Origin: Thermothelomyces thermophilus ATCC 42464
Taxonomy: Eukaryota > Ascomycota > Sordariomycetes > Sordariales > Chaetomiaceae
Assembly (NCBI RefSeq): GCF_000226095.1
Contig: NC_016474.1
Location: forward strand, 4,526,001 to 4,590,000
DNA: 64,000 nucleotides
Reading direction: 5' to 3'
The notes under the pieces are model-generated. The model was not told the origin of the DNA, searched no databases, and saw only the letters and a list, made by a program, of their open reading frames with translations. Both the position numbers and the translations under genes were made by a program. Shown one piece after another: positions 1 to 13,044 of this stretch; position 1 is the stretch's first letter, and each line of letters starts with the position of its first letter.

Positions 1-123
1 CTGCCTTGCAATCTTTATTATGAGCTGGTTCACAACAGCCAAACTTTTACCAACTCTATTTACTGAACTATCTGACTGTCCACTCTCTGAAAAATAGAAC
101 GTCAATTTCCACAGATAAAGCCC

Positions 124-1378
124 ATGGACACAACACCAATTACCGGGCTGGATGAGCTCGACAAGCACATCGACGATCTCATTCAGGATGTTACTCTAAC
201 TTTGAACCCGAAACTGTTTGATGATGTTGAGCTTCAACTCACAGGTATGCTCTTCTTTTCCCTGAATCCAATTACGACCACGCAAAGCTGACGGAGAAAC
301 AGAAAGCAATATCCCGCCTTTGATTCCCCGTTTCCTTCCCCGGCTCACGACACTCCTCAAGCAATACACACAGGACCCCACTGTTATCGTGAGCCTGACA
401 ATCAAGCTCTTGGGCCCCGTTTCGTTCTCCGATATCTTCTCACTAGCGGAAGCGGACGATCTCGTCGAGGCCCTCGAATCCCCAGCGCCAGCTGCCAACA
501 TCCTCGCCATGTCCGTCTTGCACAAAGCCGCTGCAAACCCCCAGGATATCTCGTTCTTTTGCTCATACACGAACCTGGTGTCGTCCTTCATCCGCCGTTG
601 GCTCGCCGCTCCGCAAGTAGAGGTCGGTCAAAAGGGGGGGAAGGTCCTCGGTGACCTGCTCGACATCGATTGCCCCTTACCGCCGCCCCCACCACCAACC
701 CGCCCCGTCGGCGCATCGTCACACACCCAGCTCGGCCTCCGGAAGACCCCCGGCCATGGCCGGCTCTGGAATCTCCTCTTCAACGACCCGCAGTTCTACC
801 TGCCCCTTCTCGACCTCATCTCGGGCCGCCACCCGGACACGGCCAGCAACCCGCACCAGCTCTCCCTCGCCCAGGGCCGTGTGCTGCGCCTGCTGCCCCG
901 GCTGGCAGCCATCAACTTCCGCGCCGTAAGCAGCTCGAACATGACGGCGCCGACGCCCGCGTACTTCACGAACGGAAGCGCAAGCACTGGCGGGCAGCCC
1001 AACGGCGGCGGTGACTCGGAGCAGCAACAGGAGCAGGAGCAGCAGCAGCACCCGCCGTCGCCGAAGCCGCCGCAGCCGGGCGAGGGCCTCCTGCAGTACG
1101 CCGCCCTGAGGATGGTGCAGAGGTCGGACACCCTCATGCACCTCAGCCTAGTCGACTTCTTCGAGACGCTCGTCAGCCTGATGCGCGTCACGGAGCCGTC
1201 TGACGCCAAGCTGGAGACTCTGCGGGCCATCCTCGGCGAGGCGACGGCCGGGGATGGAATTCTGAGGGAGGCGCTCCTTAGCTTGCCCGACCGGACGGTA
1301 GAGGAAGAGGCGGAGGACTTGAGGAGATGGCTGCGGGAAGTGATGCCTGGGGAGGAGGTTCGACTACCGGTAAGGTGA
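124..1378 (+). CDS. HSM3: HSM3/PSMD5-like 26S proteasome assembly chaperone
   Basis: Two exons, 124-244 and 303-1378, with a 58-nt intron (GTATGC...CAG); the product is 398 residues. The start is an ATG in good context (gcccATGg) and exon 1 gives an acidic helix. The protein is an all-helical, HEAT-like repeat protein resembling the fungal HSM3 family, with the motif KGGKVLGDLLDID near residue 150 followed by a LWNLLFNDPQFYLPLLDL stretch. Family knowledge: Hsm3 (PSMD5/S5b in animals) binds Rpt1 during assembly of the proteasome base, and yeast HSM3 was first named for a mismatch-repair phenotype, hence database names of that kind. A proline run (near 167) and a Gln-rich loop (near 275-295) are low-complexity inserts. 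It converges on SEC7. The assignment rests on recognised motifs, not alignment. Confidence 0.75.
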
Positions 1379-2038
1379 TGATGATGAGCATTGCAGCAAG
1401 GACGCAAAGTCCTGTCTGGTGCTCGGTGGTTCTGTCGCTTCAATGGCTACATTCAACTCCAAGTTCTCTTCTATCGCCCAGGTCAGGCAAGCCTCGTCGA
1501 CTGATGTTTCACTTGCGGCTGGTGTCACGTTCTTTTGAGCAGTAGCTGCTCTTCATGTCTGTAAACACTGCATCCTAGTACCCTCCGAGAACACAGCTCT
1601 GCCACAACTTCTCGCCATGACGGCGCATGCTCGGGATGAGATCCTGACTCCCTGTTTCATTGGCTTGCGGTCAGAGTTTTGCTGAAAAAAAAATTATTCG
1701 AACGCAGAAGAGCCAAGATGTGACTGCGGAATAAGCGAACCAGCCAGACAAGTGAAATAAACCATCACGCAAGGAATCGGTGGTTGTGTTCATAGCAGGG
1801 TGCGATTCTCGATCCTAACCAAGCCTCCGATATGACCACTACAACGGCTCGAGCCAAAATTAACGAGTCAATACAACTTCCGCCTCGGAAGAATAAATGT
1901 TCAACCACAAGAGTATACAACACATGACTCGCTGAGGCAAAGTGTTCACAAAAAAGTCTATGAAACAAGTGGTAGCAACTCATCCACGAGAACTGAACCC
2001 TGGCCATAACCAGGAGGTCGTTCCCACCTTCTCGGCCA
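1379..2038. other. Convergent 3' intergenic region
   Basis: This stretch lies between the stop codons of the HSM3-like gene and SEC7, which face each other, so it should hold two 3' UTRs and no promoter. Small open frames here overlap on both strands and carry no family signal. An A-run occurs near 1684-1692. I see nothing else. Confidence 0.6.
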
Positions 2039-5000
2039 TCATGTCCTGCCCATGAACTGCCTCGACGGGTCGTCATTCAAGCTGTCCATGCTGGGTGATG
2101 GACGGACCGATGGCGCAGACAACACGCTATTCCGCCTCGCATCCTCTGCCGGCGTGCCACTCCCAGCTGCCGCAGCACCCATCCCTTCAATCCCCAGCCC
2201 AACTTCTCCGACCCTCCTCAGAACGAGCAACAGCGCGGCCCGGAGCTCCTGGCCAAGATCCTTCCCCAGCAGCTCCACAACGAGAGGATAAAAACTGTGA
2301 ATATGCGCCGCAAATGCGTCGCGGGGGAACGCGGCATACCCCTCGAGCACATCGACCACGACCGGTCGCCAGGCCACGATATTCCTGTGCTGGCTCTCCT
2401 CATCGAGATTGATGTATCCGCGGATGATGTCGCGACACAGCGGCACCAGCGCGCTCTCGACGTCGGCCTTGCTGCCCATCCGCTCGGGCGACGTGTCGCC
2501 AAACATGCGGAACAGGATCGACACATACGTCGCGGCGCTGCCGGATTCCTGCTTCAGCAGGTTGGGCGGCTGCTTCATGAAACCCTCGCGCCAGAGGCGC
2601 ATGCGCAGGTCTTTGTCTGCGTTGAAGCGCTTGGCAAAGAGGAAAGATTTCTTGAGCAGCGCCATGAGTCGGAGAAGCTCTTGAGACGGGATTTGCGCAT
2701 ACACGGCGTCATTGCTGAAGAGCTCGTTGACCGTTTCGATCATGAGCAGCTGGAGCACGCAGCGGGAGATGATGCGGTTGAAGAAGCGGCGGCGGGCGGC
2801 GGTGACTACAACAGGTTGTTGCTGGAGCGGATTTGCGGGCTTAAATTCTTCGAGTTGCTGTGACGGGGTGGTCTCGGGTTGAGAAGACGCGGTCGGAGCG
2901 GATGCGTTGGTCCCTGTCGGTGCATCGGCACCGCCGGCGTCGCCGTGAGTCGATTCCGGCGCTGTTGAGTCCCCGTTTGTTTCGTTGCCGTTGATCTTGA
3001 GAGACTTCTCGTCTGGTGGGGCTTCCGACGTCGGGCTTGTGGCACCCCCAAGTTCCAATCCGTTAGGCGGAGGGGACAGCGACGCGGTAGAGTTGATGGT
3101 TGTCGCAGAGAAGAGCTGGTATGCCGTCGTCCTCTCAAATAGCTCACAGAATGCGCCCACGATCTTGGCCCAGTGCTCGGGGGTGAATTTTGTAACATTC
3201 TGAAGGATGAGCTGCTGCAAGCAGTTGCTCCCTATCCGAGCAATCGTGTCGTTCTCCTGGCAAATGCAGAGGGCGAGCAGCTCTAGAAACCTGTCCAGCA
3301 TGTACTCGAGAGCTTCGAAGTAGTGAGTGAATAGAGTGATCATGTTGCGAAGCGCCTGGATCATGGTTGTAGACAGCCAGACGGACAACTCCTCGTGATT
3401 CAGGGCGTTGGTCATCTCCGGCCGTGATCGAAGGACCATAAAGATGGGGTAGAGCTGCTGTCTCCAGAGGATGTCCCAGAACTCGGAGGGGAAGTCGCCA
3501 CCATATCGCAACAGCGTCTCGAAGAAATAGTTGAGCGCGTTTGACCGCACCTCCAGATCCTCCCCGGTCATGAGCACGTCGTGGAACGCAAAGAGCACCG
3601 GGAACCAGAACCCTTCCTCAACCGATGTGCGAGTTTGCGGGGCTGATGTTTTGACATTCGACTCGGCCTGATCGGCGTTCCCACCTGGCTTGTGGGAGAG
3701 GGGGCATTCGGGCGTCTTGAGCATCGTAGGGATGATGGACTTCAACAGTTCCATCGCTTGCAGGCTCTTCTTTTGGAATCTTGTGTTCTTGGAGAATTCA
3801 GTGAGGCAGACGATGAGATCAGTGAAAGCGCCCTGGGAGATAACGACGCCAAACCTAGACTTGTAAACCTGCGTAACGTTTTCGTACGCGAGATTGACAA
3901 TGCTTTCGTAAGGCTCCCGCGCCGCCACGGTAAAGACTCCGAACATGGTCCTCCAACCGGAACGGATATTCTCGCCCTTGGCCTGGATCATCTGGATGAG
4001 GCATCGGAGTACCATGTCCTTGACGGTAACGTTGTTGGAGTTTGACATAACATGCTCGAAAGGCTTGAGGAAGTCTTTTTGGAACTTGAAACCTGCCAGT
4101 TCCTCAATCTCCAAAAAGCGCATCGAGAGTTGGCGGAGCGAATCTAGCGCAAAAAAGACGATGGCCGTGTTGGCGTGGCAGCCGACTCGGTTGAAGTGCT
4201 CTCCGAGAACGTCCCAGATATGGCTCCATTCGAACCTGACACGCGTCATGTTGTAGTAGCTGATCTCGACAATCTTCTGGAGACTGTATGTGCGGGGAGA
4301 ATCGTTCGACCCCGACACTTTGATCTCATCCCAGCTGACTTCTGTCAATGCCCTGGCAAAATGAATGATGGCGTCTCTGGACAGATTGGCAGTGTTTGTG
4401 AAGATTCTGTCAACGCTCTTGATCACGTCGTCGGATCTGCTCTCGAGCGCAATTTCCAGCGAGACACCCTGGGGTCCAGTATGAGCCCGTGGCCTGCCTC
4501 TCCTGGCCGAGGACGTCGACTTGCGAGAGTCCGTGGTGTCTGTGCGCTGGGGCGGCGGCACGAACCGAGCCCTCGAGACGTCGGGCACCGCACTCTCATC
4601 AACACCCCCCGATATCAACTGGAGGCGGTCGAGCTGACTGATGCACATGAGCACGTCTTTCCATGACTCCTTGAGATGGTTGCCCTCGGTCTGAGCAAGA
4701 TCAAGGAGGACTTTCAAGGCCTCAACGTTCTTGGCCTGCATCTCCCGGGGATTGTTGAGGTTGGCCGTGTTCCTGAAGAACGAGATAAAGGCTTCGCGCG
4801 GCGTGGAAAGATCGAACAGACAGGCAATCCTGGTGGCCAGCTTCATGCCCTCCAGACATAGCTTGTTGACCTCGAGGTTGTGAGTTTTCTGAGTGAGGCT
4901 GGAGAGAGTGGAAAAGAAGGACATCCATGTCGCGTCAAACATGGGCCCGACGTGTCTGAACGAGGTAGCCGAGATGAACTTTGCACCTGCTTTGCTGGCG

Positions 5001-7695
5001 CTTTTGCGCTGGCTGCGATACAAATTCCGAAAGAGCTGTTCTGATCTCAGCGAAATCTCCTCAGACTGTTGCACGTATGCTTCCCGTTGCAGATCGCGCC
5101 CCACGTTCGACAAGGCTTGCCCGATCCCGGCTGCCAGACCGGTTGCCTGCGGTTGTAGAAGCCCGGATGCCGCCGCCGCCTCTCGCTCACTCTTTAGAAC
5201 GATCTCGTTTTTCTGGATATCCTCATAAATGCCAATGAGGTACTCGTCGGGGAGATCAGCGTTGTCGTTAATGCCACGGTTGTTCTTGATAAAGTCCTCC
5301 TTAGACATGCGCCGCATCACCTTAGAACTGTGGAGGTCCGTGTTGAGTAGGATGACGGAGTACGCAAGCACGTATGGGGTGTCGGCATTTGCGAATGCGT
5401 TGGGGTTGCCCGTCATGTAGCGGTGAGCAAACTTGAGCATGAAACGGTCAATCTTCTGCGCCTCTCCGGGCAGGCGGAAAGCCTGGAGAAACTCGCGCAG
5501 CGCATCGACGAAGCGCTTTTTACTGAAATCCATCATGTCGACGAATGCGTGCATGATTTCGACATTCTTTTGGTCTCCCTCGCCGAGATACTCGCCGATC
5601 TGCGCCTTGTCCAGGCGATCCTCGTGCAGAAGGAACCGAGCGATATCCTCGTTCGAGTCGCTGGGGATGAAACCCTCTTTGATGAGAAGCTTGATGCCAT
5701 GCTTTGGTTTATAGTTGAAGAGCTTGATGGCGTTGGCCAAGGCCGTCTTCCTGGCCTTTTCCTTTTCCAGCTGGTCCGGGTCGTCGTCAATGACTGGGGT
5801 CGAGGGAGCGACGGGTGTTTCCAGGCGCGACGCCGTTTCGCTGGCCGAAGGATCGATCGAGTCTCTAACATCGTCACTCGAGGGCCGCCTCTGTACGTCA
5901 GCTCCAGTCCCGTTGGCTTCGAACCTCCCGGGCTGCGACCAGTTCACCAGCGACCTGAGCGTCTCGACGAGAGAATCCAATGCCACACGCTTCATGAGAT
6001 ACTCTCTCGGTACCTCGCTATCCTGTTCGTGTTGTGTCGCGATCAGCGATACAGACAGCGGCGGTGGGAGCACGCTCTTATTCTGCCACTCCCCGATCGG
6101 CGCGTACTTTGAGTGGTTGTCTTCGTAATGTTGCTCCTGGGCGGGATTGATGGGTATCGACGCCGTCGCGAACCTTGACAGGTCCTCCACTATCCTTTGG
6201 AAGATATTCTCCACGTTGCGGTCACAGTCGTAGTTGAGGTACAATTCCACCAAGGCTCGTGGGTCCTCGCACAACCTCTTCAATATCCCAACGAAGGTAA
6301 GTTTCTGTGACAGTGGGGCGTTCCTCCGTGCGAGGAGAGCAAGGTAAATCTCGCTGAGGAACACCTCGATTTCGTTCTGTGTTTGTACATTAGCTTAGCA
6401 GTTGTGCAGCTGCCAGTATGGGGCCTGCGACCGACCTTGAAAGAGGACCTCATGTACTTCAGCATCAACCAGAAGATTTCACAACAAACTTCAAATACCC
6501 TATCAACAGAACTTGCTCCATTGCGGGTGATGCTCAGGCAAAGATAATACTTGATAGCTTGCAGGAAACTCGTAGGCTCATTGTTCTTCGTGTTCCTGAT
6601 GGTACACAGCGGTGACGTGAAGACGGTAATGTGGTTGTTGAGCAGTGTGTGAATGAGATGGAGCGAGATCAACTTGGAGCGCATAGGCTGTCCACGGGTA
6701 TCGTAAAGTTGATCGGGTGGGAGGACCTTCGTTGACAGGTTGCAAAATGACCGGAAAACGAGGTAAGCATCGCGTATATAGGCTTCGTCCTCGGCGTCAA
6801 GGGATTCTGGCGTATCCTCGTTGGAGCTCTCGGCGGTACTCTGCTCGGACACCGACCGCGCCGCCCTCTTGACGGGTTTCACCTGGCTGACCATTGTAGG
6901 GCCATCGCCCATGTGGGAGTCATCGAAACTCTTCCGGTGCTCCAAGTCTTTCAAGGTCAGCTTCCCTGCCGTTTCATCAGGGGTGGCAGAGGGAGTGGCG
7001 TCCGAGACGGTTTCATTGGCCTCTTCGCTGTCGGCCTTATCGGTCTGATTATCCTGATCTTCCTGGTCCTCGGGATGGTCAACAGCCAAACTGCTGCGGC
7101 TAGCCTTGAGCTTGTCGAGGTTTGCCCGTGCCTCCTTCATGTGTAGCCTAGTTTTGACTCTCTCGAATACGGTGCCCACCATTTGGGTTAGCGTCCCTTG
7201 TGCCACTTGCTGGTTTGCCGTGCTCCGGGAGAGCAGGAAGATGTTGTAAACCTGTCGCACAGCCTTCAACAACCCGGCGCCATGCACGATAATCTTGTCG
7301 TTAAGCACTGCGGCGAGCAGTGATTTGACAATCTGCAGCTGGATCTCGACCAGCGTTGCCTCGCCCTGAAAGCAGTCGCAGATGGTATCGATGGCCCGTT
7401 CGATGAGGGGCGCTCGCTCGGCGCCATCCTGGGCTGCCGAGGAGGATGGTGCGGAGAAGTACGAGGAAGAGATCAGCTTCCCGATGCAATCGAGGGCCGT
7501 TGTGGTGAGGGGGATCGTGCCCGATTTAGTGGCAAGTTGCAAAGGCGCGAAAACGACCTCGGGGTCCGGCAGCTGCTGGTCGTTCTCTTTAAGGGCGGCG
7601 AGCGCCTTCTCGGCCAGCTCGGCCAGTTGCTTGTTGCGACCGGCATGTGCAGCGATGATGTCCAGCGAGGACACCACGAATTTTAGGGAGCTCAT
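2039..7695 (-). CDS. SEC7: Sec7-family guanine nucleotide exchange factor for Arf (BIG type)
   Basis: Two exons on the minus strand, 7695-6436 and 6376-2039, with a 59-nt intron 6377-6435 (GTCGGT...ACAG, phase 0); the product is 1865 residues. The N-terminus (MSSLKFVVSSLDIIAAHAG) is a DCB-type dimerisation region. A HUS-like stretch spans the intron (RSSFK joined to NEIEVFLSEIYLALL). The Sec7 catalytic domain lies at about residues 630-815, with the glutamate finger at about E725 in FRLPGEAQKIDRF and the motif NPNAFANADTPYVLAYSVILLNTDLH. Long HDS-type helical repeats follow. Family knowledge: it exchanges GDP for GTP on Arf1 at the trans-Golgi, essential for secretory traffic. Length fits fungal Sec7p (about 1800-2000). 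Acidic, Ser/Pro-rich linkers lie at about 225-270 and before the Sec7 domain. It diverges from LAT1. Confidence 0.95.
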
Positions 7696-8907
7696 GGCGC
7701 GGGGCGTTTCCTCCTCTAGGGGCAGATGGCCATTCGCAGAAGCCGGTCAGCGAGCATCGGTGATCTTCGGAGAGGCGAAAGAAGGGTGTGTCGAGTGAGG
7801 GATGTTCGTCGTCGTCGAACGCTGCGGCGTCTTTGCTTGATGCCCTACTGTCCTTCCCAACTGTCTTGACTGCTCTTCAGCCCGAAGTTGCGATTGGGCG
7901 TCTCCGCGAGGCGCTTGTGCAGCAGGAGCTACCGGGAATGAGAATTAAGCCGCCAAAATGAACATTGAAAAAATTGAAAACAAACTCCCGGTGGTCTAAG
8001 AGGTAAGAGGCCGAGTCCCGTGCACTTACGCGCGCAATCGTCGTCGCAAGGTACTGTCTGAACCGAGGAAATCGTCGTGAAGATGACAGCAAACATCCGC
8101 GGTCGCTCATGGTGGGTCCCGGTCCCCTAACTGACGCGGCAGCCAGCTGGTCAGCACTGCGATCGCCGTGCCGGGTCCCCGGGCAAAAATCCAAGACAGC
8201 TGCGGCGTGCTCAGGACCCACCCGCTTCGCGAGATTCCAGGCGGTCCGATTCCACGACCCGAAACGAGACCAACAAATCTCTCGTCCACTCTCCACCTGT
8301 GGCTGAGCAACTTGAAACGAGGGATAGGGAACTGGACAGTAGGAAGAACCAGCCGGGCGGATATGAGAGAAGGACGACTGAATTACGTTTTCCTTCTTAA
8401 CGTGGAAAGCATACACACTATGTGATGGTTAAGTTATGCTATTGTCCAGAAAAACGGGGCGCGAAACCTGTTCGGCCAATTTTCGCCCTATCTCGGATAC
8501 CCCAGCGCAGCTTTCTTGATATGAGCTTTGGGGGTCTCATGTGGCTTGAGCATGGTCGGTGCATTGCCTTAGCGCAGCGCCAAAGCTCATTGGTGCAGGG
8601 TCCATCCCATCCTGGTCGCTGTCGAGATTTTGGTGAACAGAAGCTAAGGTAAGCTTCCCAACGAGTTGAATCCGCCAAAAAAAACTGGTCCCCAACCTGC
8701 ATCACCACCAGCATCACCCTCCGCTTTCCGGCTTTCCCTTTCTTTTTTTCATTTCCAGCTCCCTTCCCAACCCATTCCACCTCAATTGGCTTCACGCCGC
8801 CGCGGGCATATCTGGGACAGCGTTCGACGTTCCCGGGTCCGCGCATTCGAATTCTTGCGTTTCTCTCCGCGCGTGTTCAACGCTTTCGCTTTTAATCCAC
8901 ATTCAAA
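7696..8907. promoter_or_regulatory. Divergent promoter region SEC7 / LAT1
   Basis: About 1.2 kb separate the start codons of two divergently transcribed housekeeping genes, so both promoters and 5' UTRs must lie here. The LAT1 side (8690-8790) is C/T-rich, as is usual just upstream of fungal starts. On the minus strand a GTAAGT lies near 8030, which could be the donor of a 5' UTR intron of SEC7. The open frames in this interval show no protein family and I do not call them. Confidence 0.5.
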
Positions 8908-10378
8908 ATGCTCGTCCCTGCGATTCGGAGGCAAGCGCTGCAGCATGCCAGACTTGCACGCGCTGTTGTTCCCAGCTTAACAAGGTGGTATGCCTCGTAC
9001 CCTCCGCATACCATCGTCAAAATGCCGGCGCTGTCGCCGACCATGACATCGGGTAATATTGGCGCATGGCAGAAGAAGGTTGGCGAATTGATCTCACCCG
9101 GCGAGGTGCTCGTCGAGATCGAGACCGATAAAGCTCAGATGGACTTTGAGTTCCAGGAGGAGGGTGTTCTGGCCAAGATCCTCAAGGAGACCGGAGAGAA
9201 GGACGTCGCGGTGGGCAATGTAAGTTGCGCGGATTTTCCCCACTGTGCCAGTGACAGAACCCACTTGGACTAGATGGATGGTTAATCTGACCCAACCACC
9301 GCAGCCAATTGCCGTTCTCGTCGAGGAAGGGACCGATGTGAGCGCCTTTGAGAATTTCTCGCTCCAGGATGCTGGCGGTGAAGCTGCTCCCGCGCCAGCG
9401 AAGAAAGAAGAGCCAAAGTCTGAGTCTGCTCCGACCCCGGCCCCGGCCCCGACCCCTGCCTCCGAGCCCGAGGATACCGGACTTGGCGGCAAGCTCGAGA
9501 CCGCCCTCGACCGCGAGCCCAACATTTCGGCCGCTGCTAAGAGACTCGCCATCGAGAATGGCGTGCCGCTGAAGAGCTTGAAGGGAACTGGTCCTGGCGG
9601 CAAGATCACCGAGGAGGATGTTAAGAAGGCGTTGTCCACTCCCGCTGCAACCGCCACTGCCGCCGTCTCGGGTGCTTCGTACGAGGACATTCCCATCAGC
9701 GGCATGCGCAAGACCATCGCGTCGCGTCTGAAGGAGTCCGTCTCGGAGAATCCCCACTACTTCGTCACCTCGACCGTTTCCGTCTCCAAGCTGCTGAAGC
9801 TCCGTCAAGCCCTGAACAGCAGCGCCGAGGGCAAGTATAAGCTCTCAGTCAATGACTTCCTCATCAAGGCCATGGCGGTGGCTTGCAAGAAGGTCCCGGC
9901 CGTCAACAGCTCTTGGCGCGATGGTGTCATCCGCCAGTTCAACACAGTTGACGTTTCGGTTGCCGTGTCGACCCCTAGCGGCCTAATCACCCCCATCGTC
10001 AAGGGCGTCGAGGGCAAGGGCCTCGAGAGCATCTCGGCCACCGTCAAGGAGCTCGCTAAAAAGGCTCGCGACAACAAGCTCAAGCCCGAGGAGTACCAGG
10101 GAGGTACCATTAGCATCTCCAACATGGGCATGAACCCCGCCGTTGAGCGCTTCACCGCTGTTATCAACCCCCCACAGGCGGCCATCCTGGCAGTCGGCAG
10201 CACAAAGAAGGTCGCTGTCCCGGCTGAGAACGAGGATGGCACGACCGGTGTTGAGTGGGATGACCAGATTGTTCTCACTGGCAGCTTCGATCACAAGGTC
10301 ATTGACGGTGCGGTTGGTGCCGAGTGGATGCGCGAGCTTAAGAAGGTTATCGAGAACCCTCTTGAGCTACTTCTCTAG
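8908..10378 (+). CDS. LAT1: Dihydrolipoamide acetyltransferase, E2 of mitochondrial pyruvate dehydrogenase
   Basis: Two exons, 8908-9219 and 9305-10378, with an 85-nt intron (GTAAGT...GCAG, phase 0); the product is 461 residues. An N-terminal Arg-rich presequence (about 1-28) suits mitochondrial import. A lipoyl domain spans about 34-110, with the lipoyl-lysine at K75 in the motif ETDKAQMDF. An Ala/Pro linker is followed by a peripheral subunit-binding domain ([11 protein letters not shown]...[13 protein letters not shown]), then the catalytic acyltransferase domain from about 225 to the end, carrying the C-terminal [13 protein letters not shown] signature with the catalytic His and Asp. Family knowledge: E2 forms the core of the complex and passes acetyl groups from E1 to CoA. 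One lipoyl domain is the fungal arrangement. The match is unambiguous; no defect is seen. Confidence 0.97.
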
Positions 10379-11446
10379 AGGTCTCCTCTGATCAGGGATC
10401 TTGTTACGAAGAAGGCAAGAGTGGATGAAGCGCTGGGGGTGGGGCGTGAGGAGTGATCTGGACCCCGACCCTGATAGCCCTTGATAGAAAGACCCGGGAA
10501 TCTGGTGCAAGGAGAGGAGGTGGTTGTGTGGGAAAGTTTACACAGTCAACCGTTCCTGTGGCATGCCGTACCTGGATGAGTCTTGGGCACGGCCAACCAC
10601 AAGAACCTACGGATAAGTGGTTCAAGTTGGAATGACCACTCCGGCGCAGTTCTACATCTCGGTGCTGGGAATACAGGATCTCCTTTGTCTTGTTATTTGT
10701 ACATTGTCCTCATATTAATCATGGTCAGGGTTGTTTAATCGAGCATGGAGTTATGGCCGCGTCCTAGAAGCCTCGTCCTAGAAGACTCGTCACTTGTGGG
10801 CCTGCATAGCTACGGTCGACTTGGCCATGAAATAAAGAGCAATAAACAAGCTTTCTGTGACCAGTCCAAAAAGCGCGCGAAAGCGACCGCTCCGAAACAA
10901 AGTATCTTATGTACATCGTGTTCGGGAGAGAACAGGACGGCCAGACATGCTCCTCCACACACGGTTAAGTTTCCTCCCGAGTCAGGGGTCCTGTTTGCAG
11001 GGGATTTGGGCTCTTTGGGGTTTGGGCGTTACCTTCCATCACAGAAGTCGTGGGCGGCGTGAGATTCTTTGGTCACCGTGAGAACGTTGTATGTGTTCGT
11101 AATGTGTTGAATGGGAAACGAGCCTGGCTCGCACCACAGTGGAGCTCCTCAATGGCCGTCGTAGCCCTTGCCTGGTGAGTAATCATCGTTGAATAATTAG
11201 TTCCGTGATACCTGCGACAGGCCTAAAGCTCTCAGTAATTTGTACGGAATAAACTGTACGGAGTATTCCGTACTTATTCCATACTGCGCAGTCAATCGGT
11301 ACCCGCTCGAAAACTGGGGTACGCATGTAGGGTCCCGCATCCAAAGTCAACATCGATCTCTCGTCGCGCGCCCAACATTACGCGTCGTATACCCGTCGCC
11401 CGAGTATCCTGCCATCATCCTAATTAAGCACGCCTGATCTTGGCCG
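10379..11446. other. Intergenic region between LAT1 and the APH-like gene
   Basis: LAT1 3' UTR and the promoter of the next gene. No credible gene is seen. At 11243-11272 there is a TACGGA-rich palindromic cluster with GTACGGA and TCCGTAC arms about four bases apart, described among the findings. Confidence 0.5.
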
Positions 11447-13044
11447 ATGCCAGCCACCATTCGGCTAGACCACCGGGGGCCCATCACTTATTCGTCGGCC
11501 CTCAGGAAGAACGCGGACGTCATCAAACAGGCAACGCATTTGGCAGCTGCGGAGGAGTTCTGCCAGGTGCTCTGGGACAGCAGGGGAACGATCGAGTCTC
11601 TTGTCAGGCACCATCTGTGGCTTGGCGATAGGGATTCTTGCACTGTTGCACCATGCGACCGATGGATCCGAGGCGGCTTCAACGTCTGTGTGCCGGTCGA
11701 GACGCGGGCGGGAGGCGCCCACGGCGTTCCCAGGAGGTTCATCTTTCGCTGCCCCATGCCACACAAGCTCGCAGAAGCCAGGTACCCAGGCACAGTGGAT
11801 GAGAAGCTGAGCTGCGAGGTAGGGACGTACGCGTGGATGCAGGACTGGTGCCCCGACGTCCGCATACCGCACCTGTACGGCTTCGGCTTCTCTGACCATC
11901 GCCATGTAGGTCGCCTGGACTTCTCGCCGCCGACCTCGTCTTCCCCGCTGACCTCGTCTTCTGATAGTTCACACATGAGCGACAAATGCCGTTTTACGTT
12001 CGCTTCTGGCGCGCAATCCGACGCCACCTCCGCGGCCTCCTCGGGTACCAGACTCTCTCACGCTACGCCGCCCACCCCACCAGCCTGCATCTTCCCGCTG
12101 CATATATGCTGCTCGAGTACGTTGGCCCAGATACGGGGCGTATGCTTTCTGATACATGGAGTGAGCGCCGGGGCGACCAGACCAAGCGGCGAACGCTGTT
12201 CCGAGGCTTGGCCCGCGTGATCCTCTCCCTGGCCCGCGTCCCGCAGCCTCGGATAGGTTCGTTTCGGTTCAACGCCGACGGCACGGTGACGCTGACGAAC
12301 CGGCCGCTGCCCTGCTGCGTCGCCATCCTGGAGAATGGCGGCGCGCCGAGGACGATGCCGAGTGACGAAACGTATAGCTGTCCTGAGCCGTTCGTCGCAG
12401 ATATGCTCGCGCTCCACGACGGGAGCTTCCTCGCCCACCGGAATGCCGTCTTAGACGCCGCCGACTGCCGTGGCCAGATGGCCGCCATGGCGCTGCTTAG
12501 GACAGTCTCGCATTTCTACGTCTCCCGGGAGCGCCGTGCCGGGCCCTTCCATCTCCAGCTCACCGACCTCCACGCAAGCAACATCTTGGTCGACGACGAC
12601 TGGAACATCACCTGCCTAATTGATCTGGAGTGGATCTGCTCCCTACCCGCGGAGATGCTCGCCGTGCCTTACTGGCTCACGGGACGCTACATCGACGAGC
12701 TCGTCGGGGATGATCTCTCCCAGTTTGACCAGGTCCGTCGGGAGTTCATGGACATACTCGAGAAGGAGGAGGGTACGATGACCGGAGGTGATAAGCCAAC
12801 ACTGGCGCGTATTATGCGTGAGAGTTGGGAGTCTGGGGCGGTATGGTTCTGGCGTTGTCTTACATGCGTGGATGCTATCTTCTACCTTGTACAGGATCAC
12901 ATTTCTCCTAGGTACTGTCGCTTTTCTCGCAAGGTGGAGGAAGTTCTCTCTGAGTATTGGTGCCAGGAGTCCGCCGCCGTCGTCAGGAGCAAGGTCGCCG
13001 ACAACGAAAAGTATGAGAAAGAACTGGGCTCCCTGTTCAAATAG
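11447..13044 (+). CDS. Aminoglycoside-phosphotransferase-like (APH family) kinase
   Basis: Two exons, 11447-11905 and 11968-13044, with a 62-nt intron (GTAGGT...ATAG, phase 0); the product is 511 residues. The exon join restores a FTHERQMPF...RFW motif typical of this fungal family. The kinase-like fold shows a Brenner-type catalytic loop, LTDLHASNILVDDDWN, with catalytic D353, and a metal-binding acidic motif IDLEW about 15 residues later. Family knowledge: fungal APH-like proteins are expanded in Pezizomycotina; real substrates are mostly unknown, and resistance to aminoglycosides should not be assumed. No signal peptide or membrane segment is seen, so it is probably cytosolic. The region between residues 60 and 150 is Cys- and Trp-rich. 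Its neighbour, a Zn2Cys6 regulator, is about 2 kb away on the same strand; a link is not evident. Confidence 0.85.

Noticed and set aside
1369-1400. Donor-like GGTAAG near the end of the HSM3-like gene
   Set aside because: The nearest acceptor is about 27 nt away, too short for a fungal intron; the frame stops naturally at 1378.
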